The translations under genes were made by a program, and so were the position numbers. From Ehretia macrophylla (taxonomy: Eukaryota > Streptophyta > Magnoliopsida > Boraginales > Ehretiaceae): a stretch of DNA of 64,000 nucleotides. The notes beneath the pieces were generated by a model. The model ran no database searches. It was given only the letters and a program-made list of their open reading frames with translations, and was not told the origin of the DNA. The stretch covers positions 24,925,139-24,989,138 of the forward strand of contig CM075769.1 in assembly GCA_037974665.1 (NCBI GenBank), read 5' to 3'. Of this stretch, positions 11,975-23,988 are shown one piece after another (the stretch's first letter is position 1; each line of letters begins with the position of its first letter).

Positions 11975-11986
11975 GCTCTGATACCA
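11975..11986 (-). other. Primer-binding site (tRNA-iMet) of the non-autonomous element
   Basis: GCTCTGATACCA on the plus strand is TGGTATCAGAGC on the element strand, matching the complement of the initiator tRNA-Met 3' end. It lies 2 nt from the 5' LTR and fixes the element's orientation. Confidence 0.92.
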
Positions 11987-11988
11987 CT

Positions 11989-14900
11989 TGTAACGCCCCA
12001 TTCCCTCACGGAAATAGGAGCTATATATTCCCACTAAACACAACCCGATCCAAAACCCAAGTCACGAAATACGAGGAGAAACGGACAGAGTTTCCCCTGT
12101 TTATAGGACAAACAGTTTACCTACACACAACATATATATGGACCAGTACCGTGTCCAAACATACAACAACTCCATACATGCATTGAACTCAAACCTCATT
12201 AAACTATTACATAAACTAGGTTATCAAAGCACTCTACGACCTGGTTAAACTTAAATACATTTATCTCCTACTTTGAGCATATACAATTCATGAAAGTAAA
12301 ACTTTACAACTTTTACAACTCAAGCCACATAACACGTAAGGCCACTCTTCAAGCACGAACTATCACGTGATCACGAACTACACTTCCTTTGGCTATAACC
12401 TGAAAGATTTATGATGAGGAGTGAGTATACCAATAATGTATACTCAGTGAGGGAGAGGGAAACGGGGACAGTATACCGGGTTCGTGCAATGCAGCAATTT
12501 AACACAATTAACACAATAAATAAACAATGAATAACAATTCTAATACCATACTTTAAAAGGATACGATCGATAACCCTTATCACTCCAACTTTTGAACCAC
12601 GATCACGATCACGATCACAATCAATGTGCCGGCATAATCCCCAAACACTCCAGTGGGTGTACTCCGGATGTACCCCGAATATCCTACGACCCAACACCCC
12701 CTGGCAATCTCCGGACCAGGCGAGTGAGGGAATGGGGTACAGAGCTAGAGCACCAACCCTGGCAAGCCCGCTGCCGCCCAGAGAGGCCCATCGCATCCGT
12801 CCCGATTATATGGTTGCGCAACCAAAGACTCGATAACACAAGAAACAATAATAATAATAACAATATAACAAAATAAGCCGATATACACACACGAAGGACA
12901 ACAAAAGAGGTTGTCCTCACACATTAACTAGTTGACCATAATAGAAGCGAAATAACAAGCATTAACCATTAACTCATTCTATTAACTATAAAACTGACAA
13001 ATCTTGTTAGAATACGCTAAATCACATTAATAGCATGAAAACTATTTAACATATTCGATATACAATAGAGAAATGCAAATAAGATGCAACTCCCTCACCT
13101 TGCAAAGCCAATCCTGTAAGAATTTAGTTAAGAACCCTTTCCATATTCTCCGAATGCACCAACTCCTTCCATTCTACTACATAATACAATCAACTAACTA
13201 TATAAGAAGTTATACATTCATTCTCGGGTATTCCACTTAGCATGCATGGGGCTCTAAATCACATAGACTAACTAGACATTTAACATGCTAGAATTACCAA
13301 GTTAATACATGTAGAACACTTAAAACACTTAACTAGAACATTTTCAAACTTCTACCATAAAATTCTTCATTCAAGCATAAACTCAAACACTTAGTTTTCA
13401 ATATATACATTATTAACTAATCCTTGATCTAACATGAAAATAACCATAAAAACCTTCTAAACTATCAAAAGAGTGCTCTTACTCACTTATGAACTCTAAA
13501 ATACAAGATAGATATGGAATACAACACATAGCAAGTAGATCTTCATGAAAACATGCCCATTTACAAAACTTCTAACAGAACCTTAAATTTATCAAATTCA
13601 TTACCTATGTTCTTGGACTCCAAATTCTCTGGTTTTTACATATAAATGTAGATCTTCGAGTGTAGTTGATTTTAGAATCAAACAGAGCTTAATTCCAGTT
13701 TAAAATCAACAAGTTATGACCTTTCCCGTGCAACTACACAAACTGTCCAGTAGCAGCGATTTTCAGGACACATTTTGAAAATGGCTAAATCGGAGGCCTA
13801 AAACGTTAGAATTAGCCTTAGCTCTAGAAATCAACATTTGTTCTAAACTGTCTAATCTAGCTGCTATGTAAATTTAGTTAATTTTCGAGTACGTTTGCTA
13901 TGTCAAAATAGCTTCGAAAGACAGGGGCAGTGCACTATTTCGAAATTCAGATTTTGCATACTTGAATTCTCTTGATGTTTTCTTGCATTTGAGCTATCTA
14001 TGGGCATTAATCTAGCATGTAACACATCCCTATACTTCACTTAGAACATTAAACAAACACATTGTCTACATTTATATTCATATATAGCAAAGTATCAACT
14101 ACAACTAAAATCAACTATACACAAGCTATAAAACAAGAAATGTGTTCTCTAGCATCTAAATAACAAGTATTAAGCATAGATTTAACAATATCTAACATAA
14201 ATAATGACTTTTGAAAAATGGATTAGAAAATGTCCTCACCTTTTTTCTGCAAAATAAATGAAAAATAAACCGCTAGAAAGATGCTACACGTCACCACGAA
14301 CTCAAAAATGCTGAAATTGCGCCTTGGTTCTACTCCAAACTCAAGATATAAGCAAAAATATGCAAGGGTTTACTATTCATGGTCTTAGCTTGGTCACGGG
14401 TGGAAGGGAAGGAGAAAAGCTGATTTTGTGTTTTGTTTTGGCTTATTTAGTATTTAAGTGGAAAGTCAAAGGTCAAAGCTTCGGTCAACTCTCGCGTAGA
14501 AAAATCAGCTCTGCGCCACCTTACGAAAACAGCCATAACTTCTTCTAGAAAACTCCAATTCACGAACGGTTTGAACCTATAGAAACTAGACTCGTAGAGC
14601 TTTCCAACCATATATAATTTGCTACCTAATTCTTTCCCAATTGGTTCAGATTTAATTCCAAAGTTGACCCAAAATTTGACTAACTTAACATTGCATTTTT
14701 ATTTTTAATCCCAAGTTTACCCTTCATTAAACATTTCAAAAAAAATTCCCACCTTGTCCTAGTTGGTCAATGAAGGTGAAAAGTAGATAAGATGCAATTT
14801 AAATGAACTTTAAATGCAATTTTAAATTTTAAAACACTAAATAAGGCATGTATATGCACATATTATTTTTCAAATAATTATTAAAATAAATGAATGCACA

Positions 14901-14994
14901 TGTAATGAACGTTCGGGTCCTCGCAGCTAGCATTTAAGATAACACGTAATTAAATGCAATACTATTAAATACATGCCGAGTTCGGGGTATCACA
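11989..14994 (-). repeat. 5' LTR of the non-autonomous element
   Basis: Right copy of the 3006-bp direct repeat, adjacent to the primer-binding site on its left and to the CTTTC TSD on its right. It is near-identical to 7884-10889. Confidence 0.93.
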
Positions 14995-15549
14995 CTTTCT
15001 GGTTACTATGTGAAGAATTTGTTGTTCTATGTATAATCTATTTTGGGGCCTTAAAGCTCATGTATATATTTTAGTAATATGTAAGCTGGAAGTCTGACAA
15101 TGTAGTAGCAGTGGTAATTCTATGGCTTGTAATAACTTATATTTCTAATTCTAGTTGCTTTGCATGCTTGGGAGTGAATGGCTTAATGTAGAATGTTTTA
15201 TCTTCTAAGTATGTTTTAATGTTATCCTAGGAGGTCATGACTATTAGATTATGTTGTAAACAATATTACTTGCATGCTTGTATGGTTTTGGAACTATTGT
15301 TTGCTTCAAGGCTCGGATGGCCTTGAATCTTTAAATATTTAGTTATGAAAAGTTCATTTATCTTGTGGTTATCTCATTTGAGAGTTTACAGGTTTTCAGA
15401 ATGTCCATAGTATAGGGGAAACTCTGTCCGTTTTTTCCCTAAAATTTTGAGACCGGGTTGGAATTGGGTTGTGATTAGATTGATTGATAGAACTCCCGGT
15501 CTCGAGAGGGATCGGGGTGTTACAGTGCCTGATTCCCGAATTCAATAAT

Positions 15550-15609
15550 AATCAATCAATCAATTGGGAGATCAGCAACGAAAGTGCCCGATTCCCGAAC
15601 TCAATAATA
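15550..15609 (+). repeat. About 60-bp tandem duplication at the family C insertion site
   Basis: AATCAATCAATCAATTGGGAG...AGTGCCCGATTCCCGAAC...AATAAT repeats a unit whose other copy is split by the family C LTR (left half near 5875-5912, right half near 15530-15549). A third partial unit follows at 15610-15627. It lies inside the family B solo LTR. Confidence 0.75.
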
Positions 15610-17035
15610 ATCAATCAATCAATTAACTTAGTTAGATGACAAAGTAGGCCATCTAACCGGACATGCATCATATACATAATTAAACTCTAAATTACTCATC
15701 AACAACTCACAATTCAACACTCAAACACTACCCAACCATCTAAAGGCATCGTTCAGGAAATTAAAGAATGACAACCTAAACTTCTAAAATTCATAACTTA
15801 CAATCTACTAATCCAAACATTGCCAAATCAATTCCTATCACTCACCCATTCAACCTACTACATTAGCCCTCTCGGAAATCCACCATAACACCTCCAAATC
15901 ATGCCCGATAACCCTAAAACCCTAGAATGTCATGGCTGGATTTTCCGGATTTCCACACGAACAATGTAATCAAAAATTCCGCATTACAACAGCGCTAACA
16001 CGTAATTATCAAGTATTTAGAAATCGACGGCAATCGATTTCGATCAACACAACTCATTTAATTCAACTTTGAACATTTTAATCAAAATTAAATACCCGGA
16101 AAATAAAAATTATGCTACATCCGACAGAAATTCGTAGTATTAGTATATAACAATCCCTAGCATGCAAGGAGCAATAATCTATCATCAGATTTCAATTCTA
16201 ACGGTTAAATTTTCATTTATGAGCAAAAGTATAAAAATGACATTTTGAGATCTAGAATTTTTCTCTCACCTTTGATGCGATATAAGCCTAGGAATGCGTG
16301 CTATGCGTGCCCAACAAGCAGAATCCAAGTCGGTGCGAAGTTCTACGGACAAAAACTAGGTTTTTCTTTGAAAAATTGATTGAAAAGCTTGAGTTTTTCT
16401 CTTTCTTTTTCTCCCTCCTTTCTCTCGGACTTGTGTGTGTTTGTGGTGGTGTTTTTGTGTTGTGTGAGTGTGTGTTGATGACAATAGCTTATAAGGTCAA
16501 TAATTTAATAAAGTCAAAGTTAATTTAAATTGATATCTTTGTGTTTTCTTGACTTTAATTGCATTTTCTTGATTACCAAAGTTCAAAACATTTATTCAAC
16601 ACCTAATCTAGCTCAAGTAAATTATTTTTAGGTGACAAGAAGTTTTACAATCAAACAATTTCACCCGAGTCGGCTTAAAACTCGATTTTCGCAAAAGTCG
16701 GTGTGAAAACCCTAATAAATTCGTAAGCCGATTTTAAAACCGTTTTCATCAAACACAGGTCTATTAAAGTCCGTGGACTAGGTCTAGAAGGGTTAAAAAG
16801 ACCAGTTTCAAAATTTTAGCGGACGTGTTTCGAAAATACTATTCATTAAAAATCGACGATAAAATTTCTGACTCCGTTTTTTATGAAAATTTCATGAATG
16901 CACATTTAGCACGTATTAGGAGTATTGATATCAAAATTATAACTTTCTAGGTCCTATAGCACATAAACAGATCATATGCACGCAAAACGAGGTATAGCAC
17001 GTAAAACGAGATAAGCAGGAAAGTGGGGTTTCACA

Positions 17036-20000
17036 CAGAGGGTTCAGGCTAGGGTCTTTGCACTAGATGTGGAGGAGCTGCCCGATACTACAGCTATAGT
17101 GGAAGGTACCTTTCTTCTCAATACTCAGCCAGTTAAAGTTTTGATTGATCCCGGAGCTACACATTCGTTTATAACTCCTGCATGTGCACGATCTGTGAAT
17201 GTTTGCATTGATAAATTGCTGCATGAAGTTGAAGTTAGTACGTCTTTGGGTGCAAAATTTGTTACTGAGTCTATTTGCAAATCTTGTGATATATGCATTG
17301 AGAACCGTAAATTTCCTGCTGATTTAATTATATTGCCATTCCGTGACTTTGAAATCATTTTGGGAATGGACTGGTTGAGGAAGTACTATGCTCAGTTGGA
17401 TTGTAGAACAAAGATTGTTTATCTTCAGGTTCCTGATCTACCAGTACTGGAGATTGTTGGGAATTGCAGGGCTGCCCGAATTCCTCTTTTATCAGCGATC
17501 AAGACTTCTAAGTTGTTGAATAAGGGTTGTGAAGCTTACTTAGCTTATTTGATCAATCAGCCTACTGATAAGTTGAGTTTGAATGAGGTTCCGATTGTTA
17601 GAGACTTCCCTGGTGTATTTCCCGAGGAATTACCGAGTTTACCACCGGATAGGGAGATTGAGTTCGTGATTGATCTTGTGCCAGGCACTGTGCCAATTTC
17701 TAGGAGTCCTTATAGAATGGCATCGGCTGAACTTCAGGAGTTAAAAATTCAGCTTCAGAACTTGCTTGAGAAAGGGTTTATACAACCTAGTTCTTCGCCG
17801 TGGGGTGAGCTTGTGTTGTTTGTGAGGAAGAAAGATGGCACGCTACGGTTATGTATTGATTACAGGGGACTTAATCAAGTCCTGATTAAGAACAAATACC
17901 CCTTGCCGTTGATTGAAGAATTGTTTGACCAGTTGCAGGGTGCGAGTGTTTACTCCAAATTTGATTTGAGGCAGGGTTACTATCAACTTAGGATTCAGAG
18001 TGACGATATACCAAAGACGGCATTCAGGACTAGATATGGCCACTATGAATTTGTTGTATTGCCGTTTGGATTGACGAATGCACCAGCCGCATTCATTGAC
18101 TTGATGCAGAGGGTTTTTCGACCTTATCTTGATCAGTTTGTCGTAATCTTTATTGATGACATTTTAGTGTACTCGAAGAACGAGGCTGAACATGAACAAC
18201 ACTTGAGGATTATGCTACAGACTTTGCAGGAAAACAAGCTTTTTGCTAAATTCAGCAAGTGCGAGTTCTGGTTGAATCAGATATCTTTTCTAGGTTATAT
18301 CATTTCAGATCAAGGAATTTCAGTGGACCCAGCTAAGATTGAAGTTGTTTCATCTTGGAAGAGACCTGAGACGGTGTCAGAGATTCGGAGTTTTCTTGGA
18401 TTGGCAGGTTACTACCGGAGGTTTGTTAAAGACTTTTTCCAAAATTTCTGGACCTTTGAGCCAGTTGACTCGAAAGAAAGTTACTTACAACTGGGATGCC
18501 AAATGTGAATCCAGTTTCCAAGAATTGAATAAGAGACTAACTACAGCTCCTATACTAGCTTTACCTGAAGGAGCAGAGAACTTCGTTGTCTACAGTGATG
18601 CATCTAAAGAAGGTTTGGGTTGTGTTTTAGTGCAGAATGGTAAGGTGATTGCCTATGCTTCTAGGAAGTCGAAACCTTATGAAGTCAATTACCCTACACA
18701 TGATCTGGAGTTAGCTGCAGTTGTGTTTGCTTTGAAGAAAGGGCGTCACTACTTGTGGGGTAGCAGATTTGAAATTTTTACTGACCACAAGAGTCTCAAG
18801 TATTTGTTTTCACAGAAGGATCTGAATATGAGGCAGCGGAGATGGCTAGAGCTATTGAGTGGTTACAACTATTCTATAAACTACGTGCCAGGTAAAGCCA
18901 ATGTTGTTGCTGATGCTTTGAGCCGAAAGGCTACTGTTGCAAGCTTAATTATCAAGGATTGGGAGACTTTGGAAGAAATTTGTTCATGGAAGCCAGAAGC
19001 TACTGAGGTAGGGATTCGATTTGCTAGTTTGCAGATTCAGTCAGGGTTGCTAGCACAGATCAGAGAGGCTCAGAAGACTAATCCTCACATCTTGAAAATC
19101 CAAGAAAAATCAAAAGGGGGAGAGTCGGAGTTTAAATTACATGCGGATGGTATCTTCAGATTCAGGGACAGGGTGTGTGTTCCTGGAGATCCGACTTTGA
19201 AGAATGAGATTCTATCTGAGGCATATAATTTGAGGTATACGATTCACCCGGGCAGTACTAAAATGTATAGAGACTTGAAACAACACTTCTGGTGGAACAA
19301 TATGAAGAAGGAGATTGCTGGGTATGTATCCAGATGTTTGACTTGTAAGAGAATTAAAGTTGAGCATTAGAGGCCAGCCGGGCTTCTACAGCCGTTGTCG
19401 ATTCCGCAATGGAAGTGGGTACATATAACAATGGACCTTGTGACCGATCTTCCTAGATCTCCGAGAGGATGTGATTCTGTTTGGGTTGTTGTGGACCGCT
19501 TGACTAAAGTTATACATTTTATTCCCGTGAACAAACAGGATAGCCTTGATAAGCTAGCTGAGCTTTATGTTGCAAATATTGTGAAATCGCATGGTGTGCC
19601 ACAGAGTATAGTGTCAGATAGAGATCCTAGATTCAGATCTCGTTTTTGGCAGAAGTTGCAAGAGGCCCTGGGAACTAAGTTGAGCTTCAGTACTGCATAT
19701 CATCCACAAACCGATGGACAATCTGAGAGAACTATCAAGATCTTGGAAGACATGCTTCGGGCATGTGTGCTAGACTTTCGAAAGAATTGGGAGAAGTTTT
19801 TGCCTTTAGCGAAGTTCGCCTACAATAATAGTTATCAATCTACTATAGGTATGGCTCCCTATGAAGCGTTGTATGGTCGGAAATGTAGATCCCCATTGTA
19901 TTGGGAAGAGGTTGGAGAGATGAGAACAGTTGATCCGACTGTGTTACTTGAGATGATTAAGATGGTAGATAATGTTCACCTTATTCACCAGCGTATGCTT

Positions 20001-20511
20001 ACAGCTTAGAGTCGTCTGAAGAGTTATGCGGATAAGCACCGTCGGGATCTTGAGTTTGATTTGGGAGATTGGGTGTTTCTTAAGATTTCTCCTCGGAAGG
20101 GATTGATTCGGCACGGTAAGAGCGGGAAACTTAGTCCCAGGTATGTGGGTCCGTATGAGATCACTGAAAAGGTAGGTCATTTGGCTTATCGGTTAGCTTT
20201 GCCTCCGAGCTTGTCGAGACTGCACAATGTGTTCCACGTGTCTATGTTAAAGAAATACAATCCAGACCCTTCACATGTACTTGAACCAAAGCCTTTGCAG
20301 ATTGAGGAAAAGTTGTCTTATGAAGAGAAACTGATTCGAATTGTGGATCGAAAAATTCAGGAGCTTCGCAGGAAGAGTATTCCGTTAGTAAAGGTTATGT
20401 GAAATCATCATGGGTTTGAGGAAGCAACTTGGGAAAGAGAGGACCAGGTTCGGAATCAGTATCCGGAGTTGTTTGTTGATCAGGTAAGAATTGCGTGGGC
20501 GCAATTGTTTT
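17036..20511 (+). pseudogene. pol: Element A2 protease-RT-RNase H-integrase-chromodomain, broken
   Basis: Continuation of A2 after the nested block. Order: gag tail; aspartic protease with [10 protein letters not shown] (the usual DSG is DPG) near 17143-17172; RT with [12 protein letters not shown] and FIDDIL; RNase H (YSDASKEG near 18591); integrase HHCC and D-D-E residues; chromodomain-like tail. Breaks: one extra T in the run at about 18432-18437 shifts the frame, so 17069-18508 and 18339-19370 overlap out of register. TAG 19368-19370, TAG 20007-20009 and TGA 20400-20402 follow; sister copies have CAG, CAG and TGG there. The original TAA terminator is changed to TCA (20511-20513), so the frame reads on into the LTR. 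The hairpin and polypurine tract occupy 20489-20525. Confidence 0.95.
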
Positions 20512-20525
20512 CAAGAGGGAGAGGG
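20489..20525 (+). other. Pre-PPT hairpin and polypurine tract of A2
   Basis: AATTGCG-TGGG-CGCAATT at 20489-20506, then a purine run to GAGAGGG at 20525, directly before the LTR. Same arrangement as in A1 and A3. Confidence 0.8.
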
Positions 20526-22812
20526 TGTAATACCCGAGCCCGGAATGTGAAAATTTCTTGTTTATTATTTTGAAAATTATATTTTCTTAGATTCTCTGAG
20601 ATTTAATTGTTACTTCCTTGCTGTCGCAACGTGCATTGCATTTAGGGAGCGATAGCTAGAAAACGGTTTCTAGTCCTTAGCAAATAGTGAAACTAGTATT
20701 TAGATGACTTAAATTGTATATTTTAATTGTTGCTAGCTAGGATTAATATTGGTGTTAGTTATTTTAGCTTAAAATGCATAAAAATAAGAAAATTTGACCA
20801 ATTTTAAGTTGTTTGACCAAGTAGCCTTGACCTTTGACCAAATAGTCACCTAAATAAGCTTAAAACATAACCAAAAAAAAAAAACAAAGTAAATCAGATC
20901 TTGAGCTGGCCGAAGCTATCAAGAGAAAAAAGAAAAACCTTTCAACCTTCCAATCGTTCAATCTTCGCGTGAGCTCGTGCGGGGTGGTTTCCGAGGCAAC
21001 TAGCGTTGTTTTCCTAGCGATTAGGAGTACCTAAGGTGAGGGAAGCATGTTATTTTTGCATTTAAATGTCAAGTATATCAACTTTGTGATTTTTAGATTT
21101 TATCCGTAGATTGTTGTTTAAAGCATTTTGATGCTTCTAGAATGTTCCTTGGAAATTGTAGAACGTGTATTTATAGCTTTTTAACATTTTCTGCGGTTAA
21201 ATGTTGAGATTGAAATTTAAATTGGTTGTTGAATAGTATTTTGTGAATAGTAAACCCTTGAAACGATGAAGTTGCTCCGTTATGCTGTCCGTTGATGTAG
21301 AAATGTGCTAGGTGTGCTAGAATGCCTAAATGCATGGTTCGTTTGGGTTGCGTAATGGAAAAAACAGGAATTATGCCTTGGTGAAAGTCGGGGTCGTTTA
21401 GGTCGAGTTTGGCGTTTTCTAGTTTTGCGTGTTGGCATTGTTTCGGGAGGCCATGGAAGCACTTTTGGTGTGATTATGGCATTGGTTGGGTGTTTAGTTG
21501 TTATAGTTGTAGTTCAAACGAGCAAATGAGGAAATCGGGGCTTTGCATGAATTCTAGGGTTAAGTAGGGTTTCGGGGTCTTTAGACGTGCCTTATGGTGA
21601 CCTAGGAGGATTGGCAAAGTCGATTTTCAGAACTCGTGGCTCGTTTGGAAATTGTAGTGTTTTGATAGTTGGGGCCGAGTTGTGATTTTGCTTGTTTTCT
21701 TGATATTATTCCTATAGAATGCTTAGGGTTGCTTGATATACTTGTTTGAATTGAATTTTATTGAAATGCTTATCAACTGTTGCTATTGCGTGCAAGAGTA
21801 ACCTACTTTGTTATTCTCCCACGTATGGCTTTATTGCTTGTTTATCGCCTTGTATCGAGTCTTGCATTGCATAGTGTCTCGCGTTTGAGTGATGGGCCTC
21901 TCTGGGTAGCCTCGGGTTGCCAGTGTTGGTTGCTCTAGCTCCGCTGCTATTCCCTCTTCTCGCTTGGGTTGCCTCCCAGGGAGATTTGGGTCGTAGATTG
22001 ATAGATACTTCCGGGGTATTCCAAACTGGTGTTATAAGGTGGTTTGGGCCGGCGCGTCGTCATCGAATTCGAGATTGAAAATTGCTCGTGGAAAGAGTAT
22101 CGTATCCTTTGATTGAGTGTTTATAGTATAGATGATTGCCTTGCTTTATTGATGGCTTTAATTGTTTATCTATATGATATTTGTATGAATTTCTTGACTA
22201 ATTGCATTGCATACTCCTTTCATCTCCGCCCTTGAGACCAATTGCCCTCGCTGAGCAATAGTTTTTGCTCATTCCTCTCTATACTATATTTTTACAAGAG
22301 TAGTTGAAGCAGACCCTATTGAGGTAATAAAGGAGGAGGAGCAGGTGGAGGTGTTTTTGTGATAGCACTTCTTTGCTTTGCTGGTGGTTGGTTACTAGAT
22401 TTTGTGCGAGCCTTGCTTGATATGTATATTCCTTGGATGACGCTTTATTTTGAGGCTTGTAGCCTTGTATGTATTTCCTAGTTTAGGCCTCTTTGGTCTT
22501 ATGTTGTATAAGTTGGAAGAATGTAAAGTTGTAAAAGTATACTCTGATGACTAGTAAAGAAATGCATGCTAATAGCTAACTGTTTAGTGGCATAAATACT
22601 TGTGTAGTATGCATGGCATTTTGGTTTGGAAAGTTGGTTAATAAGAGGATGTATGTTTTTAAAAGAAAGTCGGCTTGTTTTAATTGTTTTTATGGCTTTC
22701 GCAAGTATGATGTTGATTTTAAGGTTTTCGGATCGTCCGCGGTACAGAGGAGACTCCATCCGTGTGTCGGGTCCGGGCTTGGCCTTTTGCGGGGTCGGGT
22801 CGGGGCGTGACA
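20526..22812 (+). repeat. 3' LTR of element A2 (family A)
   Basis: A 2287-bp LTR from TGTAATACCCGAG to GGGGCGTGACA, colinear with the A1 and A3 LTRs. Donor-like TAAG|GTGAGG is at 21035/21036. The acceptor-like site has decayed from CAGG to CAAG near 22295. The acidic short frame remains readable after it (VVEADPIEV, then EEEQVEVF, with a TGA stop near 22362). The LTR is followed abruptly by B-like LTR sequence. Confidence 0.92.
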
Positions 22813-23988
22813 TATTGTCTTTGGGTGTTTGGGTGGTGTTGAGTGATTGAATTTTGTGTTGTTGGAGGTTATACTCGGGTTTGGTTGTGTGGTTTAATGC
22901 TTATTAGATTGGGTGGTCTACTTTGTCATCTAACCTAGTTGTTGGGTTGTTAATTGATTAAATGATATTATGTTGTTGAAATGTTATTAACTAATTGATT
23001 ATTGATGAAGCCGGGAGATAGGCAACCTACTTTGTTGTCCTCCTGTGATATGAATGATTATTATTATTGTCATGAGTCTTAGTATGTATGTACTACCTCT
23101 CAGGCAGCGTTGGGCTGTCGGGTTGATAATGGTATGACTATCATAGACTACTCCCAGCTCGCTTGGGCGGATGTGCCATGGAGGGAGGGGCTAGTGAGGT
23201 ACCTCGGGTGCATGAGTAATTGGGAGTTATAAGAAGATGATTGAGATCGTGATGGCATTTGGAGCTACACCAACCAGAGTATCCTTATTGATTGGTTATT
23301 ATTATTGTTGTGTTTATATTGTTATTAATGTTTATTATGTGTTTACTGCTCAAATGATGATTTCCAAGGAGTATAGTAAATACTTTTAAAAGATCTATCG
23401 AATCCTTACTGGACTTGTTTTATATAAGCTCACTCTCAATTGTTATATACATACAGGTGGTACTGAACTAGAATACAGGTATGTGCCTCAAGAAGATAAG
23501 AATGTGACTTTTGTTGAAGAGTCTTATGTGCCATAGTCATATCCTGATGCTTAGCTGGAATATTGTATACTATGTTGTAGTGTGACTTATGTTGTAGAGT
23601 TTCAAGTTTTTAAAGGTTGTATTGTATAAATTGATCTAAAGATAGTAAAAGTATTATGCTAATTTAGTTGTCTTACTTTTCGTTTTAAATAAGTTTCTAG
23701 GCTAGTATAATATGTTATGTATGTATATGAATTTACTTAGTGATGTATGATGTTGGAACGGAGGCGTATAACTTATGGATGAAATGGTGAAAGAATGTTT
23801 AAAGTATATTTTGGTTGCGTTGTATGTTGCTATCTTGATTGTGGAATTGATTGGTGATTTGTGGAGTTGGTTGTATGAGTTACAAAGAGGTTGGTTTAGA
23901 GCCTCGGAATCTAAGTTACTGTTGTTATATTGCCGAAATTCTGTTGCGTCCTGATTGATCGTAGGTGGGGTCGAGTTGGGGCGTTACA
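22813..23988 (+). repeat. Family B-like LTR, 3' half only
   Basis: Enters mid-LTR and runs to GGGGCGTTACA. Matches the second half of the B-like LTR at 27425-29968: CCTACTTTGTC near 22919, CAACCTACTTTGTTGTCC near 23029, the GGGCTGTCGGGTTGATAA module near 23112 and TATCCTT near 23280. A hairpin lies near 23409-23433, acceptor-like CATACAG|G at 23456/23457 and the short acidic frame at 23457-23536 (RYVPQE, then TFVEESYVP, cut by TAG). The missing first half is expected left of the window, on the other side of A2. Confidence 0.85.

Larger units (their letters stand above)
10890..11988 (-). other. Internal region of the non-autonomous element
   Basis: 1099 bp between the LTRs without a recognisable gag, protease, RT or integrase motif in any frame. 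It has degenerate, purine-rich wording on the plus strand (repeated AGAATGCCC, GAGAATCTC and AAATCCCAATA-like words) but no clear tandem unit. The segment should carry packaging and reverse-transcription signals. The minus-strand polypurine tract is at 10890-10902 and the primer site at 11975-11986. Confidence 0.85.
7884..14994 (-). mobile_element. Non-autonomous LTR retrotransposon with 3-kb LTRs (LARD-like), complete
   Basis: A complete 7111-bp element on the minus strand, flanked by CTTTC TSDs (7879-7883 and 14995-14999). It has two 3006-bp LTRs (7884-10889, 11989-14994) at a constant offset of 4105 and an internal region of 1099 bp with no gag or pol. In its own direction the LTR starts TGTGATACCCC and ends GGGGCGTTACA. 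The LTR resembles family C, so a family C autonomous element is the likely source of its proteins; none is in this window. The size class fits LARDs, although the internal part is short for that class. Confidence 0.93.
5913..15524 (+). mobile_element. Family C solo LTR, split by a non-autonomous element
   Basis: Begins TGTGACGCCCGAGATTT and ends ATCGGGGTGTTACA. Its own sequence is 5913-7883 plus 15000-15524, about 2.5 kb. It is flanked by identical GTGCC TSDs (5908-5912 and 15525-15529). It carries the shared LTR plan: donor-like TTG|GTGAGG at 6483/6484, CCTACTTTGTT near 7311, the GGGTCGTAGG module near 7529, TATCCTTT near 7664, a hairpin at 7779-7798 and acceptor-like TTTCAG|G at 7819/7820. 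No internal region is present. No acidic short frame like those of A and B follows the acceptor site. Confidence 0.92.
4974..17035 (-). mobile_element. Family B solo LTR (minus), split by nested insertions
   Basis: Starts TGTCACGCCCCAAC and ends GGGGTTTCACA, the reverse complement of a family B LTR. Its own sequence is 4974-5912 plus 15530-17035, about 2445 bp, matching the 2443-bp 5' LTR of B1. It is flanked by TAGAG (4969-4973) and CAGAG (17036-17040), a 5-bp TSD with one C-to-T change, and sits inside A2 gag. There is no internal region, so it is a solo LTR left by recombination between the two ends. The insert at 5913-15524 came later. Confidence 0.93.

Noticed and set aside
15550-15627. 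Spaced repeats as a possible CRISPR or satellite array.
   Set aside because: Only about two 60-bp units with no unique spacers, in a plant LTR. A simple tandem duplication.
2649-22812. Reading A1 and A2 as one tandem LTR-internal-LTR-internal-LTR element made by unequal recombination.
   Set aside because: There is no primer site or gag start after the LTR at 4927; sequence resumes in late gag exactly at the LTR end. Insertion of A1 into A2 explains this better.
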